Assembly: GCA_002393965.1 (NCBI GenBank)
Contig: DGSL01000028.1
Location: forward strand, 31,419-84,273
Length of the DNA: 52,855 nt
From: Bacteroidales bacterium UBA4363
GTDB taxonomy: Bacteria; Bacteroidota; Bacteroidia; Bacteroidales; Paludibacteraceae
Direction: 5' to 3'
Shown here: piece by piece, positions 33,940 to 42,280 of the stretch
How the letters are laid out: each line of letters starts with the position of its first letter
Numbering within the stretch: the first letter of the stretch is position 1
The notes under the pieces: generated by a model
What the model was told of the DNA's origin: nothing
Databases searched by the model: none
Seen by the model: only the letters and a program-made list of their open reading frames with translations
Made by a program: the position numbers and the translations under genes

Positions 33940-34815
33940 ATGAAGATCGCTTTGATACAACAAGCCAATAGCGCTGACATACAGCACAACAAAGAACGAT
34001 TGAAGCAACAAATACGAAAGGCAGCCGAGTTAGGAGCCGATTTGATTGTTCTTCCAGAACTACATAACACACTGTACTTCTGTCAAACTGAAGACGTTCA
34101 TCATTTTGATTTATCCGAAACAATTCCAGGACCAACAACTGATGAGTTTGGCTCATTAGCAAAGGAAACAGGGTGCGTTCTCGTACTTTCTCTGTTCGAA
34201 CGCATCTTACCTGGAATCTATCATAATACTGCCGTTGTCATCGAACACGATGGAAACATTGCTGGAACCTACCGAAAAATGCACATTCCTGACGATCCAG
34301 GTTTTTACGAGAAATTCTATTTCACTCCTGGAGACAAAGGTTTTGATCCAATAGATACTTCCGTTGGGCGTCTAGGGGTGATGGTATGCTGGGATCAATG
34401 GTATCCAGAAGCTGCACGACTGATGGCATTGAAAGGCGCAGAAATTCTTATATACCCGACAGCCATCGGTTATGACCCACGCGATACTCATGAAGAACAA
34501 CAACGCCAGAAAGATGCATGGATGACTATTCAGAGGGGACATGCTGTAGCAAATGGAATATACACTGCTTCGTGCAACAGGACCGGGCTTGAATTGGATC
34601 CAAGTGGCAAAAGCGATGGTATTCTCTTCTGGGGTTCTTCTTTCATTGCAGGACCACAAGGCGAACTAATTCAACAATTAAAAGAGGATTCAGAAGAAAT
34701 TCTCATAGCCGAAATAGACAGGGGAAGAATGGAGGATGTAAGACGTATTTGGCCTTTCTTTCGAGACCGGAGAATTGATGAATTCGAGGATCTGTGTAAA
34801 AGAAGCATTAAGTAA
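33940..34815 (+). CDS. aguB: N-carbamoylputrescine amidase (nitrilase superfamily)
   Basis: Hydrolyses N-carbamoylputrescine to putrescine, CO2 and ammonia. The nitrilase catalytic triad is present: Glu in LIVLPELHNTLYF, Lys in GTYRKMHIPDDPGFYEKFYF and Cys in LGVMVCWDQWYPEAARLMAL. The PDDPGFYEKFYFTPGD block is characteristic of the AguB subgroup. Length 291 aa is typical. Second gene of the polyamine operon, 24 nt after aguA. The 79-nt gap after it contains a hairpin without a T-run, so read-through into the oxidoreductase gene is possible. Confidence 0.95.
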   Translation: MKIALIQQANSADIQHNKERLKQQIRKAAELGADLIVLPELHNTLYFCQTEDVHHFDLSETIPGPTTDEFGSLAKETGCVLVLSLFERILPGIYHNTAVVIEHDGNIAGTYRKMHIPDDPGFYEKFYFTPGDKGFDPIDTSVGRLGVMVCWDQWYPEAARLMALKGAEILIYPTAIGYDPRDTHEEQQRQKDAWMTIQRGHAVANGIYTASCNRTGLELDPSGKSDGILFWGSSFIAGPQGELIQQLKEDSEEILIAEIDRGRMEDVRRIWPFFRDRRIDEFEDLCKRSIK

Positions 34816-34894
34816 ACGCCAACATTTCTTCTGAAGTAGGAATGTTAGTTGATTTCAACTGCTTCATAAAGAAAAATATTTCAATGGAGGTTTT

Positions 34895-36208
34895 ATGGAT
34901 AAAAACAAAGAAAGAAACTTCAAAGAGATAGCTGACGGATATTCAGCAAAAGAGGCTATATCAGAAGCAAAACGATGTCTGAACTGCAAGATACCTCAAT
35001 GTGTAAAAGGATGTCCGATTGAAAACGACATCCCTGCGTTTATCCATCAGATATCCATGGGTAACATGGGAAACGCACTGGAGATTATCAACGAAAAAAG
35101 CAATCTGCCAGCAATATGCGGCCGTGTCTGCCCTCATGAAAAACAATGCGAAGGACACTGCGTAATGAACAAAAAGGGAACTCCAATCCGCGTTGGAAAA
35201 CTGGAACGTTTTGCAGCTGACTTCGACTCCGAAGTTGGTCTGATACGCGAAAAAGTCACGCCGAAGACAAGAGGGAAAGTTGCTATCATTGGTAGCGGTC
35301 CTGCTGGATTAACCGTAGCTGGAGACTTAGCTCGCATGGGGTTTAATACTGTCATATACGAGAAAGAAGCCGAACCTGGCGGGGTATTGCTGTACGGCAT
35401 TCCTGGATACAGGTTACCTAAGGATGTAGTAAAACAGGAAACTGACAAAATCGAAGCCCTGGGGGTAACATTTATCACAAATTGCATGATTGGAACGGAT
35501 ATTACAATCGATGAAATGTTCAATCATGGGTTTGATGCTGTGTTTATCGGAAGTGGTACCGCCATACCAAAAACATTGGATATTCCTGGCAAAGAAGCAA
35601 AAGGGGTCTTGCAGTCATCATACTTTCTTCGAATGGTCTCTCTCTACAACAACCAGTCTCTTTCCTTGGACGAAGTACCTATTAAAGCAGGAGACATTGT
35701 TGGAATCATCGGTGCAGGAAACGTTGCAATGGATGCAGCACGTACTGCGATGCGAATGGGAGCAAAAAAAGTTACCGTATATTATCACAAATCAGAAGAG
35801 GACCTGACTTGCAACAAATCAGAATATACAGAAGCTCTCTCTGAACACGTCCAGTTCGCTTGGAACTCGTCCGTAACAGAATTTCTGTCTTCTGAAGGTC
35901 GCCTGACCGCCGCACGAATATCTACTCAAGAAGGAGAAAAAGTTGTCAATGTAGACAAATTTCTGTTTGCTGTCGGCAGCAGGCCAGCCAACCGTATTGT
36001 TGCATCTACAAAAGGTATTGATGTTAATGACGCAGGATATGTAATTACCCGTGAAAGGCCATACGGAATGACCACTCGTCACGGCGTATTTGCAGGAGGA
36101 GATGTTGTACACACACCTCAAACGGTAGTTCTGGCAATGAGAGATGCAAAGAAAGTTGCACAAGGTATTGCACAATACGTTGATGCAAAAAAACTTTTGG
36201 AAGATTAA
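34895..36208 (+). CDS. NADPH-dependent glutamate synthase small subunit-like oxidoreductase (GltD/NfnB family)
   Basis: FAD-containing oxidoreductase that moves electrons from NADPH to a partner or to glutamate synthase. The N-terminal iron-sulfur segment has CLNCKIPQCVKGCP and a second Cys group CGRVCPHEKQCEGHC. FAD binding is at IIGSGPAGLTVAGDLARMG, NADPH binding at IIGAGNVAMDAARTAMRMG, and the C-terminal FAD contact at GVFAGGDVVHTPQTV. A strong GGAGG lies 4 nt before the ATG, unusual in this window. It stands alone here, without the large glutamate synthase subunit or the NfnA partner, so it may be a homotetrameric GltA-type enzyme or work with a distant partner. 437 aa. Confidence 0.88.
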   Translation: MDKNKERNFKEIADGYSAKEAISEAKRCLNCKIPQCVKGCPIENDIPAFIHQISMGNMGNALEIINEKSNLPAICGRVCPHEKQCEGHCVMNKKGTPIRVGKLERFAADFDSEVGLIREKVTPKTRGKVAIIGSGPAGLTVAGDLARMGFNTVIYEKEAEPGGVLLYGIPGYRLPKDVVKQETDKIEALGVTFITNCMIGTDITIDEMFNHGFDAVFIGSGTAIPKTLDIPGKEAKGVLQSSYFLRMVSLYNNQSLSLDEVPIKAGDIVGIIGAGNVAMDAARTAMRMGAKKVTVYYHKSEEDLTCNKSEYTEALSEHVQFAWNSSVTEFLSSEGRLTAARISTQEGEKVVNVDKFLFAVGSRPANRIVASTKGIDVNDAGYVITRERPYGMTTRHGVFAGGDVVHTPQTVVLAMRDAKKVAQGIAQYVDAKKLLED

Positions 36209-36251
36209 TTTTTTATACGAACTATAACATACCGTAATTTGTGGTATAAAT

Positions 36252-36290
36252 AAGATTCCCCGAAGTTTTTTCTTCGGGGAATCTTATTTA
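36252..36290. terminator. bidirectional terminator between the gltD-like and transketolase genes
   Basis: AAGATTCCCCGAAG pairs perfectly with CTTCGGGGAATCTT around a T6 loop, with T-rich or A-rich flanks on both sides. Confidence 0.88.
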
Positions 36291-36317
36291 TGACTTTTTT
36301 TTGATTCTTTTTTTTAT

Positions 36318-38339
36318 TTAGCGCTTCAACACTTGATGAACATCATTTCGTACTGAATTAGCATTAAAACCAAATTTTTCATCCAAGACAGTATATGGTG
36401 CAGAAAATCCGAAATGGTCAAGTCCAAAAACCACCCCGTCTGCTCCGACCACACGTTGAAGGCACCCAGGAAGACCAGCGGTAAGTCCCATAACAGGAAC
36501 ACCGCGAGGAATAACGGAATTACGATAAAGATCATCCTGTTGTAGGAAAAGTCCCACAGACGGGACCGACACTACATTCGCTCGGATTCCATCCTCTTGT
36601 AAGAGTGGTATTGCTTCGAGTAATGTTGCAACCTCCGAACCATTAGCTACAAGAATAATATCTGGATTCTTTTCTTCTCGTACAACGTAAGCTCCACGTT
36701 GAACCTTTAATGCTCGTGAATAATGGTCATCTATGTTTCGGATTCCTTGACGAGAGAGAATGAGAGTCGTCGGAGTAAACGTATTTTCCATCGCAAGTTT
36801 CCAAGAGACAGTAGTCTCATGAACATCTGCTGGACGAAGTACAAGCATACTGTTTCTACCACTATGATTCTTCAACTCTTCCAGCAGACGTACTTGGCTT
36901 TCTTGTTCAATAGGCTGATGTGTTGGCCCATCCTCTCCGACCCGAAACGCATCGTGCGTAAAGACGTACTTAACTGGCAACTCTTGTAAAGCAGACATAC
37001 GCATCGCAGGCTTCATGTAATCACTGAAGACAAAGAACGTAGCACAAACAGGTATGATGCCACCGTGAAGTGCTATTCCGTTCATAACACAAGCCATTGT
37101 CAACTCACTTACACCAGCTTGAAGGAATCCTCCAGAAAAATCTCCCTTTCGAAATGCATGCGTTTTCTTAAGAAAACCATCTGTCTTATCAGAATTGGAA
37201 AGATCTGCTGACGAAACAATCATATTTTCAATCTTCTCTGCAAACACTCCAAGTACTTTGCTTGATGCAACTCGAGTTGCTTTGTTTGCAGCCTGTTCTA
37301 TGCTTGAATAATCAACATCCGCAACTTGACCACTAAAGAATTTTCTAAGCTTCAGTGCCAAATCTGGATGTTTTACTTCCCAATCATGTTGTGTTTCATA
37401 TCGTTTTTCAACAATTTCCTTCAATTGAAGTTCACGTTCAGCGTACAACTGACGAGTTTCATCAAATATAACAAACGGGTTTTCTGGATCTCCGCCAAGA
37501 TTGCAAATAGTTCTCTCTACATCGACTCCTGCTGCTGATAAGGGTTGTCCGTGCGTTGATATCAGACCCTCCATCGAACTTCCATCTGACGCAACAGCCC
37601 CTTTGGCCATAATCGTATGACCTATGATAAGTGTTGGTTTTTCCGTCTCTGCCAACGCCTTCTCCAATGCATCTGATATGGCTTTGGCATCATGTCCATC
37701 AACATCAAGAACGGACCACCCCCAAGCCTGGTATTTTGCAGCAGTGTCTTCTGTTGTTACGTCTTCAACTCGAGTGGATAACTGTACTTCATTGGCATCA
37801 TAATACATAATCAGATTTCCCAACCCTAGTGTTCCAGCCAAACGACCGGCTCCTTGAGAAATCTCTTCTTGAATACCACCATCACTTATATAAGCAAATG
37901 TTTTATGAGCCATCCACTCACCAAATCGCGCAACAAGGAAACGTTCCGCAATAGCTGCTCCAACTGCCATCGTGTGTCCCTGTCCTAAAGGTCCTGATGT
38001 ATTTTCGATTCCTCGGCTCACATTGACTTCCGGATGACCTGGTGTCGCACTCCCCCATTGTCTGAATTGACGCAAATCATCCATCGAGTATTTCCCAGTA
38101 AAGGAAAGTACTGAATATAACATAGGAGACATATGCCCTGGGTCCAGAAAAAAACGGTCTCGATTAATCCAATCAGGATGTTGGGGATCATATACCAAGT
38201 ATTTTGAGAAGAGTACATTAATAAAATCTGCTCCTCCCATAGCTCCTCCTGGATGACCGGACTTAGCCTTTTCTACCATTGCAGCCGTTAGAATCCTAAT
38301 GTTATCAGCCGCTCTATTGAGTGTTTCTATTGAGTTCAT
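36318..38339 (-). CDS. tkt: transketolase
   Basis: Thiamine-diphosphate enzyme of the pentose phosphate pathway, transferring two-carbon ketol units. The N-terminal domain has KAKSGHPGGAMGGADF and NRDRFFLDPGHMSPMLYS. The ThDP-binding GDG-type region is at AYISDGGIQEEISQGAGRLAG. The pyrimidine domain shows THDAFRVGEDGPTHQPIEQ, and the C-terminal domain LFLQQDDLYRNSVIPRGVP. Length 673 aa is normal. The ATG is 22 nt after the RNase G stop, so it is the downstream gene of that operon. Confidence 0.97.
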   Translation of the reverse strand: MNSIETLNRAADNIRILTAAMVEKAKSGHPGGAMGGADFINVLFSKYLVYDPQHPDWINRDRFFLDPGHMSPMLYSVLSFTGKYSMDDLRQFRQWGSATPGHPEVNVSRGIENTSGPLGQGHTMAVGAAIAERFLVARFGEWMAHKTFAYISDGGIQEEISQGAGRLAGTLGLGNLIMYYDANEVQLSTRVEDVTTEDTAAKYQAWGWSVLDVDGHDAKAISDALEKALAETEKPTLIIGHTIMAKGAVASDGSSMEGLISTHGQPLSAAGVDVERTICNLGGDPENPFVIFDETRQLYAERELQLKEIVEKRYETQHDWEVKHPDLALKLRKFFSGQVADVDYSSIEQAANKATRVASSKVLGVFAEKIENMIVSSADLSNSDKTDGFLKKTHAFRKGDFSGGFLQAGVSELTMACVMNGIALHGGIIPVCATFFVFSDYMKPAMRMSALQELPVKYVFTHDAFRVGEDGPTHQPIEQESQVRLLEELKNHSGRNSMLVLRPADVHETTVSWKLAMENTFTPTTLILSRQGIRNIDDHYSRALKVQRGAYVVREEKNPDIILVANGSEVATLLEAIPLLQEDGIRANVVSVPSVGLFLQQDDLYRNSVIPRGVPVMGLTAGLPGCLQRVVGADGVVFGLDHFGFSAPYTVLDEKFGFNANSVRNDVHQVLKR

Positions 38340-38361
38340 TGTCAGTTTTTTGTTTCCTGTT

Positions 38362-39957
38362 TTAAATGCCCTTTGTTTCCATCTCTTCCTTCAAATCAAT
38401 TTCTTCCCTGTTCGGTCCATAAAATTTATATTGAAGAAATCCGAGCTTCTGCGATGGAATGACCTTGCATCCGAATCCATACTTCATTTTCCACCTCATT
38501 TCCTCAGAAAAAAAACCCTGTTTGATATAAGCAGCAACATAAGGATGAACATGAAGAGTAAATTTTTTTATTCCCAGTTTATTGACCATTATGGCAATTT
38601 TGCTTTCCAACTGATCGGTAAATAGAATGGAGGGTTTAATCCTTCCCTTGCCATAACAAGTGGGACAGGTCTCTTCTACATCTACAAAAGTAACAGGACG
38701 TACTCGTTGACGCGTGATTTGCATGACGCAAAACTTACTCAAAGGCAATACATTATGTTTTGCCCTGTCGTTCACCATCATAGCACGCATATGATCATAT
38801 AGGGCTCTTTTATGCTCGCTCTCTACCATATCTATAAAATCGATAGATATAATACCTCCCATATCGCGAAGACGAAACTGACGTGCAATTTCTTCAGCTG
38901 CTGCCATATTGACATTTAGCGCATTCTCTTCTTGTCCATTGGCAGATTTATTTCGGTTGCCGCTATTGACGTCTATCACGTGCATTGCCTCTGTCTGCTC
39001 TATAATGAGGTATGCACCATTCTTAAAAGGTACTATCTTACCAAACGAAGACTTTATCTGCTTTGTTATATTGTATTCGTCAAAAACAGGTAGATTTCCT
39101 TTGTAGAGCTTTACTTTCTCACTCGAAGATGCATCAATTAAACCTATATAACTTCTGATTTCATCATAATAGGATTGATTGTTGACAACAATCGAGTCAA
39201 ACGAGGAATTGAATATATCTCGAATAATGCCTATTGTTCGGCCTATTTCCTCATTTACGCGCGTAATACCTTTCGATTGTTGTGTCTTTCGAACAGCATC
39301 ATTCCATCTACCCAACAGAACCTTAAGCTCGTTATCTAATTCCGCTGCTCCTTTATTTTCTGCCACAGTCCGAATAATCACACCAAAATGATTCGGTTTC
39401 AGACTCTGTATCAACTGCTTGAGGCGCAGACGTTCTTCTTTAGCCTTTATTTTTTGCGAAACGTTGACTTTATCCGAAAAAGGAATGAGTACAAGAAATC
39501 GACCTGCAATAGAAATCTCTGAAGTCAAACGTGGTCCTTTAGTCGAAATCGGTTCTTTTGCTATTTGAACAAGAATCTCCTGTCCTGTCTTTAATACGTC
39601 AGAAATTGTACCATCTTTCGACAGCTCGGTTGCAAGAATTTTCTTGCCAATAATGGGTGTGTGACGACGATCACCCAAAGCTTGACGAGTAAAATTCTGA
39701 AGAGATAAGAAATGCGGACCCAAATCTAAATAATGCAAAAATGCATCTTTTTCGTAACCCACATCTACAAATGCCGCATTTAGTCCCGGCATCAGTTTTT
39801 TTACCCTTCCCAAATAGATGTCCCCCACAGCAAAATCATTCGACAACATGCTTTCCTTGTGGACTTCAACCAAACGCTTGTCCTCCAGCAAAGCTATCGT
39901 AACCTCTGCGGCCTCTACATCTATAACCAATTCACAATTCACTTCTCTGCTTTTCAA
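38362..39957 (-). CDS. rng: ribonuclease E/G family protein (RNase G)
   Basis: Endoribonuclease for rRNA 5'-end maturation and mRNA decay. An N-terminal S1 domain is embedded in the RNase H-like fold (DIYLGRVKKLMPGLNAAFVDVGYEKDAFLHY). The catalytic DNase I-like domain includes MHVIDVNSGN and GGIISIDFIDM, which carry the metal-binding aspartates. The Zn-link CPTCYGKG follows near residue 420. Length 531 aa, with no long C-terminal degradosome scaffold, hence RNase G-like. Transketolase follows in the same operon. A strong terminator precedes it on this strand, so its promoter must lie close to the start; none is clear. Confidence 0.95.
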   Translation of the reverse strand: MKSREVNCELVIDVEAAEVTIALLEDKRLVEVHKESMLSNDFAVGDIYLGRVKKLMPGLNAAFVDVGYEKDAFLHYLDLGPHFLSLQNFTRQALGDRRHTPIIGKKILATELSKDGTISDVLKTGQEILVQIAKEPISTKGPRLTSEISIAGRFLVLIPFSDKVNVSQKIKAKEERLRLKQLIQSLKPNHFGVIIRTVAENKGAAELDNELKVLLGRWNDAVRKTQQSKGITRVNEEIGRTIGIIRDIFNSSFDSIVVNNQSYYDEIRSYIGLIDASSSEKVKLYKGNLPVFDEYNITKQIKSSFGKIVPFKNGAYLIIEQTEAMHVIDVNSGNRNKSANGQEENALNVNMAAAEEIARQFRLRDMGGIISIDFIDMVESEHKRALYDHMRAMMVNDRAKHNVLPLSKFCVMQITRQRVRPVTFVDVEETCPTCYGKGRIKPSILFTDQLESKIAIMVNKLGIKKFTLHVHPYVAAYIKQGFFSEEMRWKMKYGFGCKVIPSQKLGFLQYKFYGPNREEIDLKEEMETKGI

Positions 39958-39978
39958 ACTATGTTTTTCCTAAAAAAG

Positions 39979-40027
39979 AAGAAACAAACCTAATGTTCTT
40001 TTTCGGAGGACTTTAAGTTTGTTTCTT
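39979..40027 (-). terminator. terminator between the bL38-like gene and rng
   Basis: AAGAAACAAAC (39979-39989) pairs perfectly with GTTTGTTTCTT (40017-40027). Read on the minus strand the stem runs into a TTCTTTTTT tract. Confidence 0.75.
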
Positions 40028-40090
40028 TTTCCTTTCAAGAAACGAGCATCTTTCTTAAGGCACTCATTTCCCAAGACCTTAAGCAACAGA

Positions 40091-40183
40091 CTATTTGTTC
40101 TTCTTATGTCTGTTCTTTCTCAGTCTTTTCTTACGCTTATGCGTAGACATTTTATGTCTTTTTCTTTTCTTTCCGCTTGGCAT
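40091..40183 (-). CDS. 30-residue lysine/arginine-rich ribosomal-type protein (AURKAIP1/COX24 domain, bL38-like)
   Basis: Too short for usual gene callers. Translation gives a peptide starting MPSGKKRKRHKMSTHKRKKR and ending RKNRHKKNK, about two-thirds Lys, Arg or His. This matches the tiny AURKAIP1/COX24-domain proteins annotated throughout Bacteroidota and the small basic proteins described on Bacteroidota ribosomes. It lies 99 nt downstream of the HU gene on the same strand with no separate TAnnTTTG match, so it is probably co-transcribed with HU, and a terminator follows. Ribosome association is inferred from composition and family. Confidence 0.85.
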   Translation of the reverse strand: MPSGKKRKRHKMSTHKRKKRLRKNRHKKNK

Positions 40184-40282
40184 AATAGTATATTTTTATT
40201 ATATTATTAGAATTTTTTTCGAAACACTCCTTAATTTTTCACGAAAAACAACAGCCGATTTTAACCTGATGTTCCCAGTGTC

Positions 40283-40555
40283 TTATTTTACCATGGCACT
40301 GAAGGTCTTGGCAGGTTTAAAAGCAGGAATGTTATGCTCTGGAATCTCAATAGCCGTATTCTTTGAAATATTGCGTGCCGTTTTCTTTGCTCTCTTTTTG
40401 ACAATAAAACTGCCAAATCCTCTCAAGTAGACATTTTCATTCTTTGACAAAGAACCCTTCACCTGCTCCATGAAGGATTCCACACTTCTCAACACCGTCA
40501 ACTTGTCAATACCCGTTTCTTTTGCAATCGCATTAACAATTTCTGCTTTTGTCAT
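40283..40555 (-). CDS. HU/IHF family DNA-binding protein
   Basis: Nucleoid protein that bends DNA as a dimer. MTKAEIVNAIAKETGIDKLTVLRSVESFMEQVK is the helical dimerisation part. VYLRGFGSFIVKKRAKKTARNISKNTAIEIPEHNIPAFKPAKTF carries the DNA-embracing beta-arm signature. The start at 40555 is the standard family start; the frame extending to 40627 crosses most of the 5' leader. 90 aa. The promoter is at 40645-40652. Confidence 0.94.
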   Translation of the reverse strand: MTKAEIVNAIAKETGIDKLTVLRSVESFMEQVKGSLSKNENVYLRGFGSFIVKKRAKKTARNISKNTAIEIPEHNIPAFKPAKTFSAMVK

Positions 40556-40644
40556 TATTCTATATATTTTGTATTTATTTATCAAACTCTCTTTCTGGTT
40601 ATGCATAAGCACTCCATACTCATACACTTACCATTTTGGGTTTG

Positions 40645-40652
40645 CAAATGTA
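40645..40652 (-). promoter_or_regulatory. -7 promoter element of the HU gene
   Basis: TACATTTG read on the minus strand. It gives a leader of about 80 nt and is divergent from the mutY promoter. Confidence 0.65.
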
Positions 40653-40686
40653 GAGTTTTTATTTTACCCAGCAAAAAAAACTCCCC

Positions 40687-40694
40687 TAAATTTG
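40687..40694 (+). promoter_or_regulatory. -7 promoter element of the mutY operon
   Basis: TAAATTTG, 35 nt before the mutY ATG at 40730. Confidence 0.7.
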
Positions 40695-40729
40695 TATGCG
40701 TTTTCTAACATCACAAACGATTGATTCTT

Positions 40730-41836
40730 ATGTCGACAAACGATACGTTTTTCCCAATTAACACCTTTCAGAAAAAATTGCACGAATGGTATGCTGCCAA
40801 CCACCGGTCTCTCCCCTGGAGAGAAACGAAAGACCCATATTTGATTTGGTTGTCCGAAATTATCCTTCAACAAACAAGGGTGGCTCAAGGGACTGAATAC
40901 TACCTTCGGTTTGCTTCTCGATGGCCGACGCTCCAATCTTTAGCCATGGCAAAAGAACAAGATGTACTGAAAGAATGGCAAGGATTAGGATATTATTCCA
41001 GAGCTCGTAATTTGCTTACTGCAGCAAGAAATATGTTTGCCACTTTCGGAAAATTCCCCGACTCTTATGAGGAAATCCTGCATCAAAAAGGCATTGGACC
41101 TTATACTGCCGCCGCTGTATCGTCGATTGCATACGACTTGCCTTATGCTGTTCTTGACGGCAATGTCTTTCGATTTGTTTCCCGACTTTTCGGCATAGCA
41201 ACGCCTATCGACTCAGTCGCTGGGAAAAAGGAGTTCTACAAAATGACTGAATCTTTACTTGATAGAACAAATGCAGGACTACACAACCAGGCCATGATGG
41301 AATTCGGTGCTGTCCAATGCATTCCGACACGTCCCGAATGCTCTGTCTGCCCTTTCCAATCATATTGCGTTGCACTTTCCAATCATTCTGTTAACAGTTT
41401 GCCTGTTAAAACAAAAAGAAACAAATCTAAGGATCGCTTTTTTAATTATCTGTTCCTCTCTGAAAAATCAGAAAACAACGTTTTTACATTGCTGCAAAAA
41501 CGAACGGGAAGGGATATATGGAAAAATCTCTACGAATTCCCATTAATTGAGTCGGACCATTGTTTTACAGACTTCGAACTTCTACACCAAGGGAACCTCC
41601 TGTCTCTTTTTCCCGAAGCAGACAATCCCACCATTCTTTCGCCCTCTTTTTCCATTCGACACGTCCTTTCGCACCAAAACATATATGCCCGATTCTTTTC
41701 TATCAGTTTAACAAATCTGCAAGCACCACATGGATACCTTAAAATTCCGATTTCTGCCATCGACACATATCCCATTTCTCGTCTGACTGAAATCTTTTTG
41801 GACTCTTTCCTCTCTCAAATCCAAAATAGTCAGTAA
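40730..41836 (+). CDS. mutY: A/G-specific adenine glycosylase
   Basis: Base-excision enzyme that removes adenine mispaired with 8-oxoguanine. It has the catalytic Glu43 in WLSEIILQQTRV, the helix-hairpin-helix LHQKGIGPYTAAAVSSIAY, Asp143 in VLDGNVFRF, and the iron-sulfur loop Cys197-x6-Cys204-x2-Cys207-x5-Cys213. The C-terminal ~120 residues form the NUDIX-like 8-oxoG recognition domain. The ATG at 40730 is chosen over a TTG at 40721. 368 aa. It heads the mutY-ssb-gldE-gldD cluster known in many Bacteroidota. Confidence 0.96.
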   Translation: MSTNDTFFPINTFQKKLHEWYAANHRSLPWRETKDPYLIWLSEIILQQTRVAQGTEYYLRFASRWPTLQSLAMAKEQDVLKEWQGLGYYSRARNLLTAARNMFATFGKFPDSYEEILHQKGIGPYTAAAVSSIAYDLPYAVLDGNVFRFVSRLFGIATPIDSVAGKKEFYKMTESLLDRTNAGLHNQAMMEFGAVQCIPTRPECSVCPFQSYCVALSNHSVNSLPVKTKRNKSKDRFFNYLFLSEKSENNVFTLLQKRTGRDIWKNLYEFPLIESDHCFTDFELLHQGNLLSLFPEADNPTILSPSFSIRHVLSHQNIYARFFSISLTNLQAPHGYLKIPISAIDTYPISRLTEIFLDSFLSQIQNSQ

Positions 41837-41884
41837 ATTTACACCCGTTTTTTAGTTTTATTCTGAATAAAGATTAAGAACTTT

Positions 41885-42268
41885 ATGTCTCTGAACAAAG
41901 TTATTCTGATTGGCAACGTAGGGCGCGAACCCGATGTAAAATATTTCGATACAGATAGTGCAGTTGCTAATTTTACATTAGCTACTAACGAACGCGGATA
42001 CACCCTATCCGATGGAACACAAATGCCAGAAAGAACCGATTGGCATAATATTGCTGTCAGACGACGCGACCTCGTTTCGTTTGTTGAACGATATGTCCAC
42101 AAAGGTAATCTAGTGACAGTTGAAGGAAAAATACGCTACCGCGAATACATGAAAGGGGACATAAAACACTTTGTAACAGAAATCATTGCTGAAAAAGTCG
42201 ATTTTTTCAACATCGTACGGAAAACAGAAAACAATAATACCGATACTGGCAGCAAAATAACGGAATAA
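41885..42268 (+). CDS. ssb: single-stranded DNA-binding protein
   Basis: OB-fold protein coating single-stranded DNA. MSLNKVILIGNVGREPDVKYFDTDSAVANFTLATNERG is the classic start, and DWHNIAVRRRDLVSFVERYVHKGNLVTVEGKIRYREY is the DNA-binding core. At 127 aa it is short, and the C-terminus (NNNTDTGSKITE) lacks the DDDIPF-type acidic tail that recruits partner proteins, so the main SSB may be encoded elsewhere. It lies 48 nt after mutY and 12 nt before gldE. Confidence 0.95.
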   Translation: MSLNKVILIGNVGREPDVKYFDTDSAVANFTLATNERGYTLSDGTQMPERTDWHNIAVRRRDLVSFVERYVHKGNLVTVEGKIRYREYMKGDIKHFVTEIIAEKVDFFNIVRKTENNNTDTGSKITE

Positions 42269-42280
42269 GAATCTACAGTT

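Noticed and set aside
40019..40430. Plus-strand frames of 63 and 111 codons
   Set aside because: Shadows of the bL38-like and HU genes on the opposite strand; extreme Phe/Leu content.
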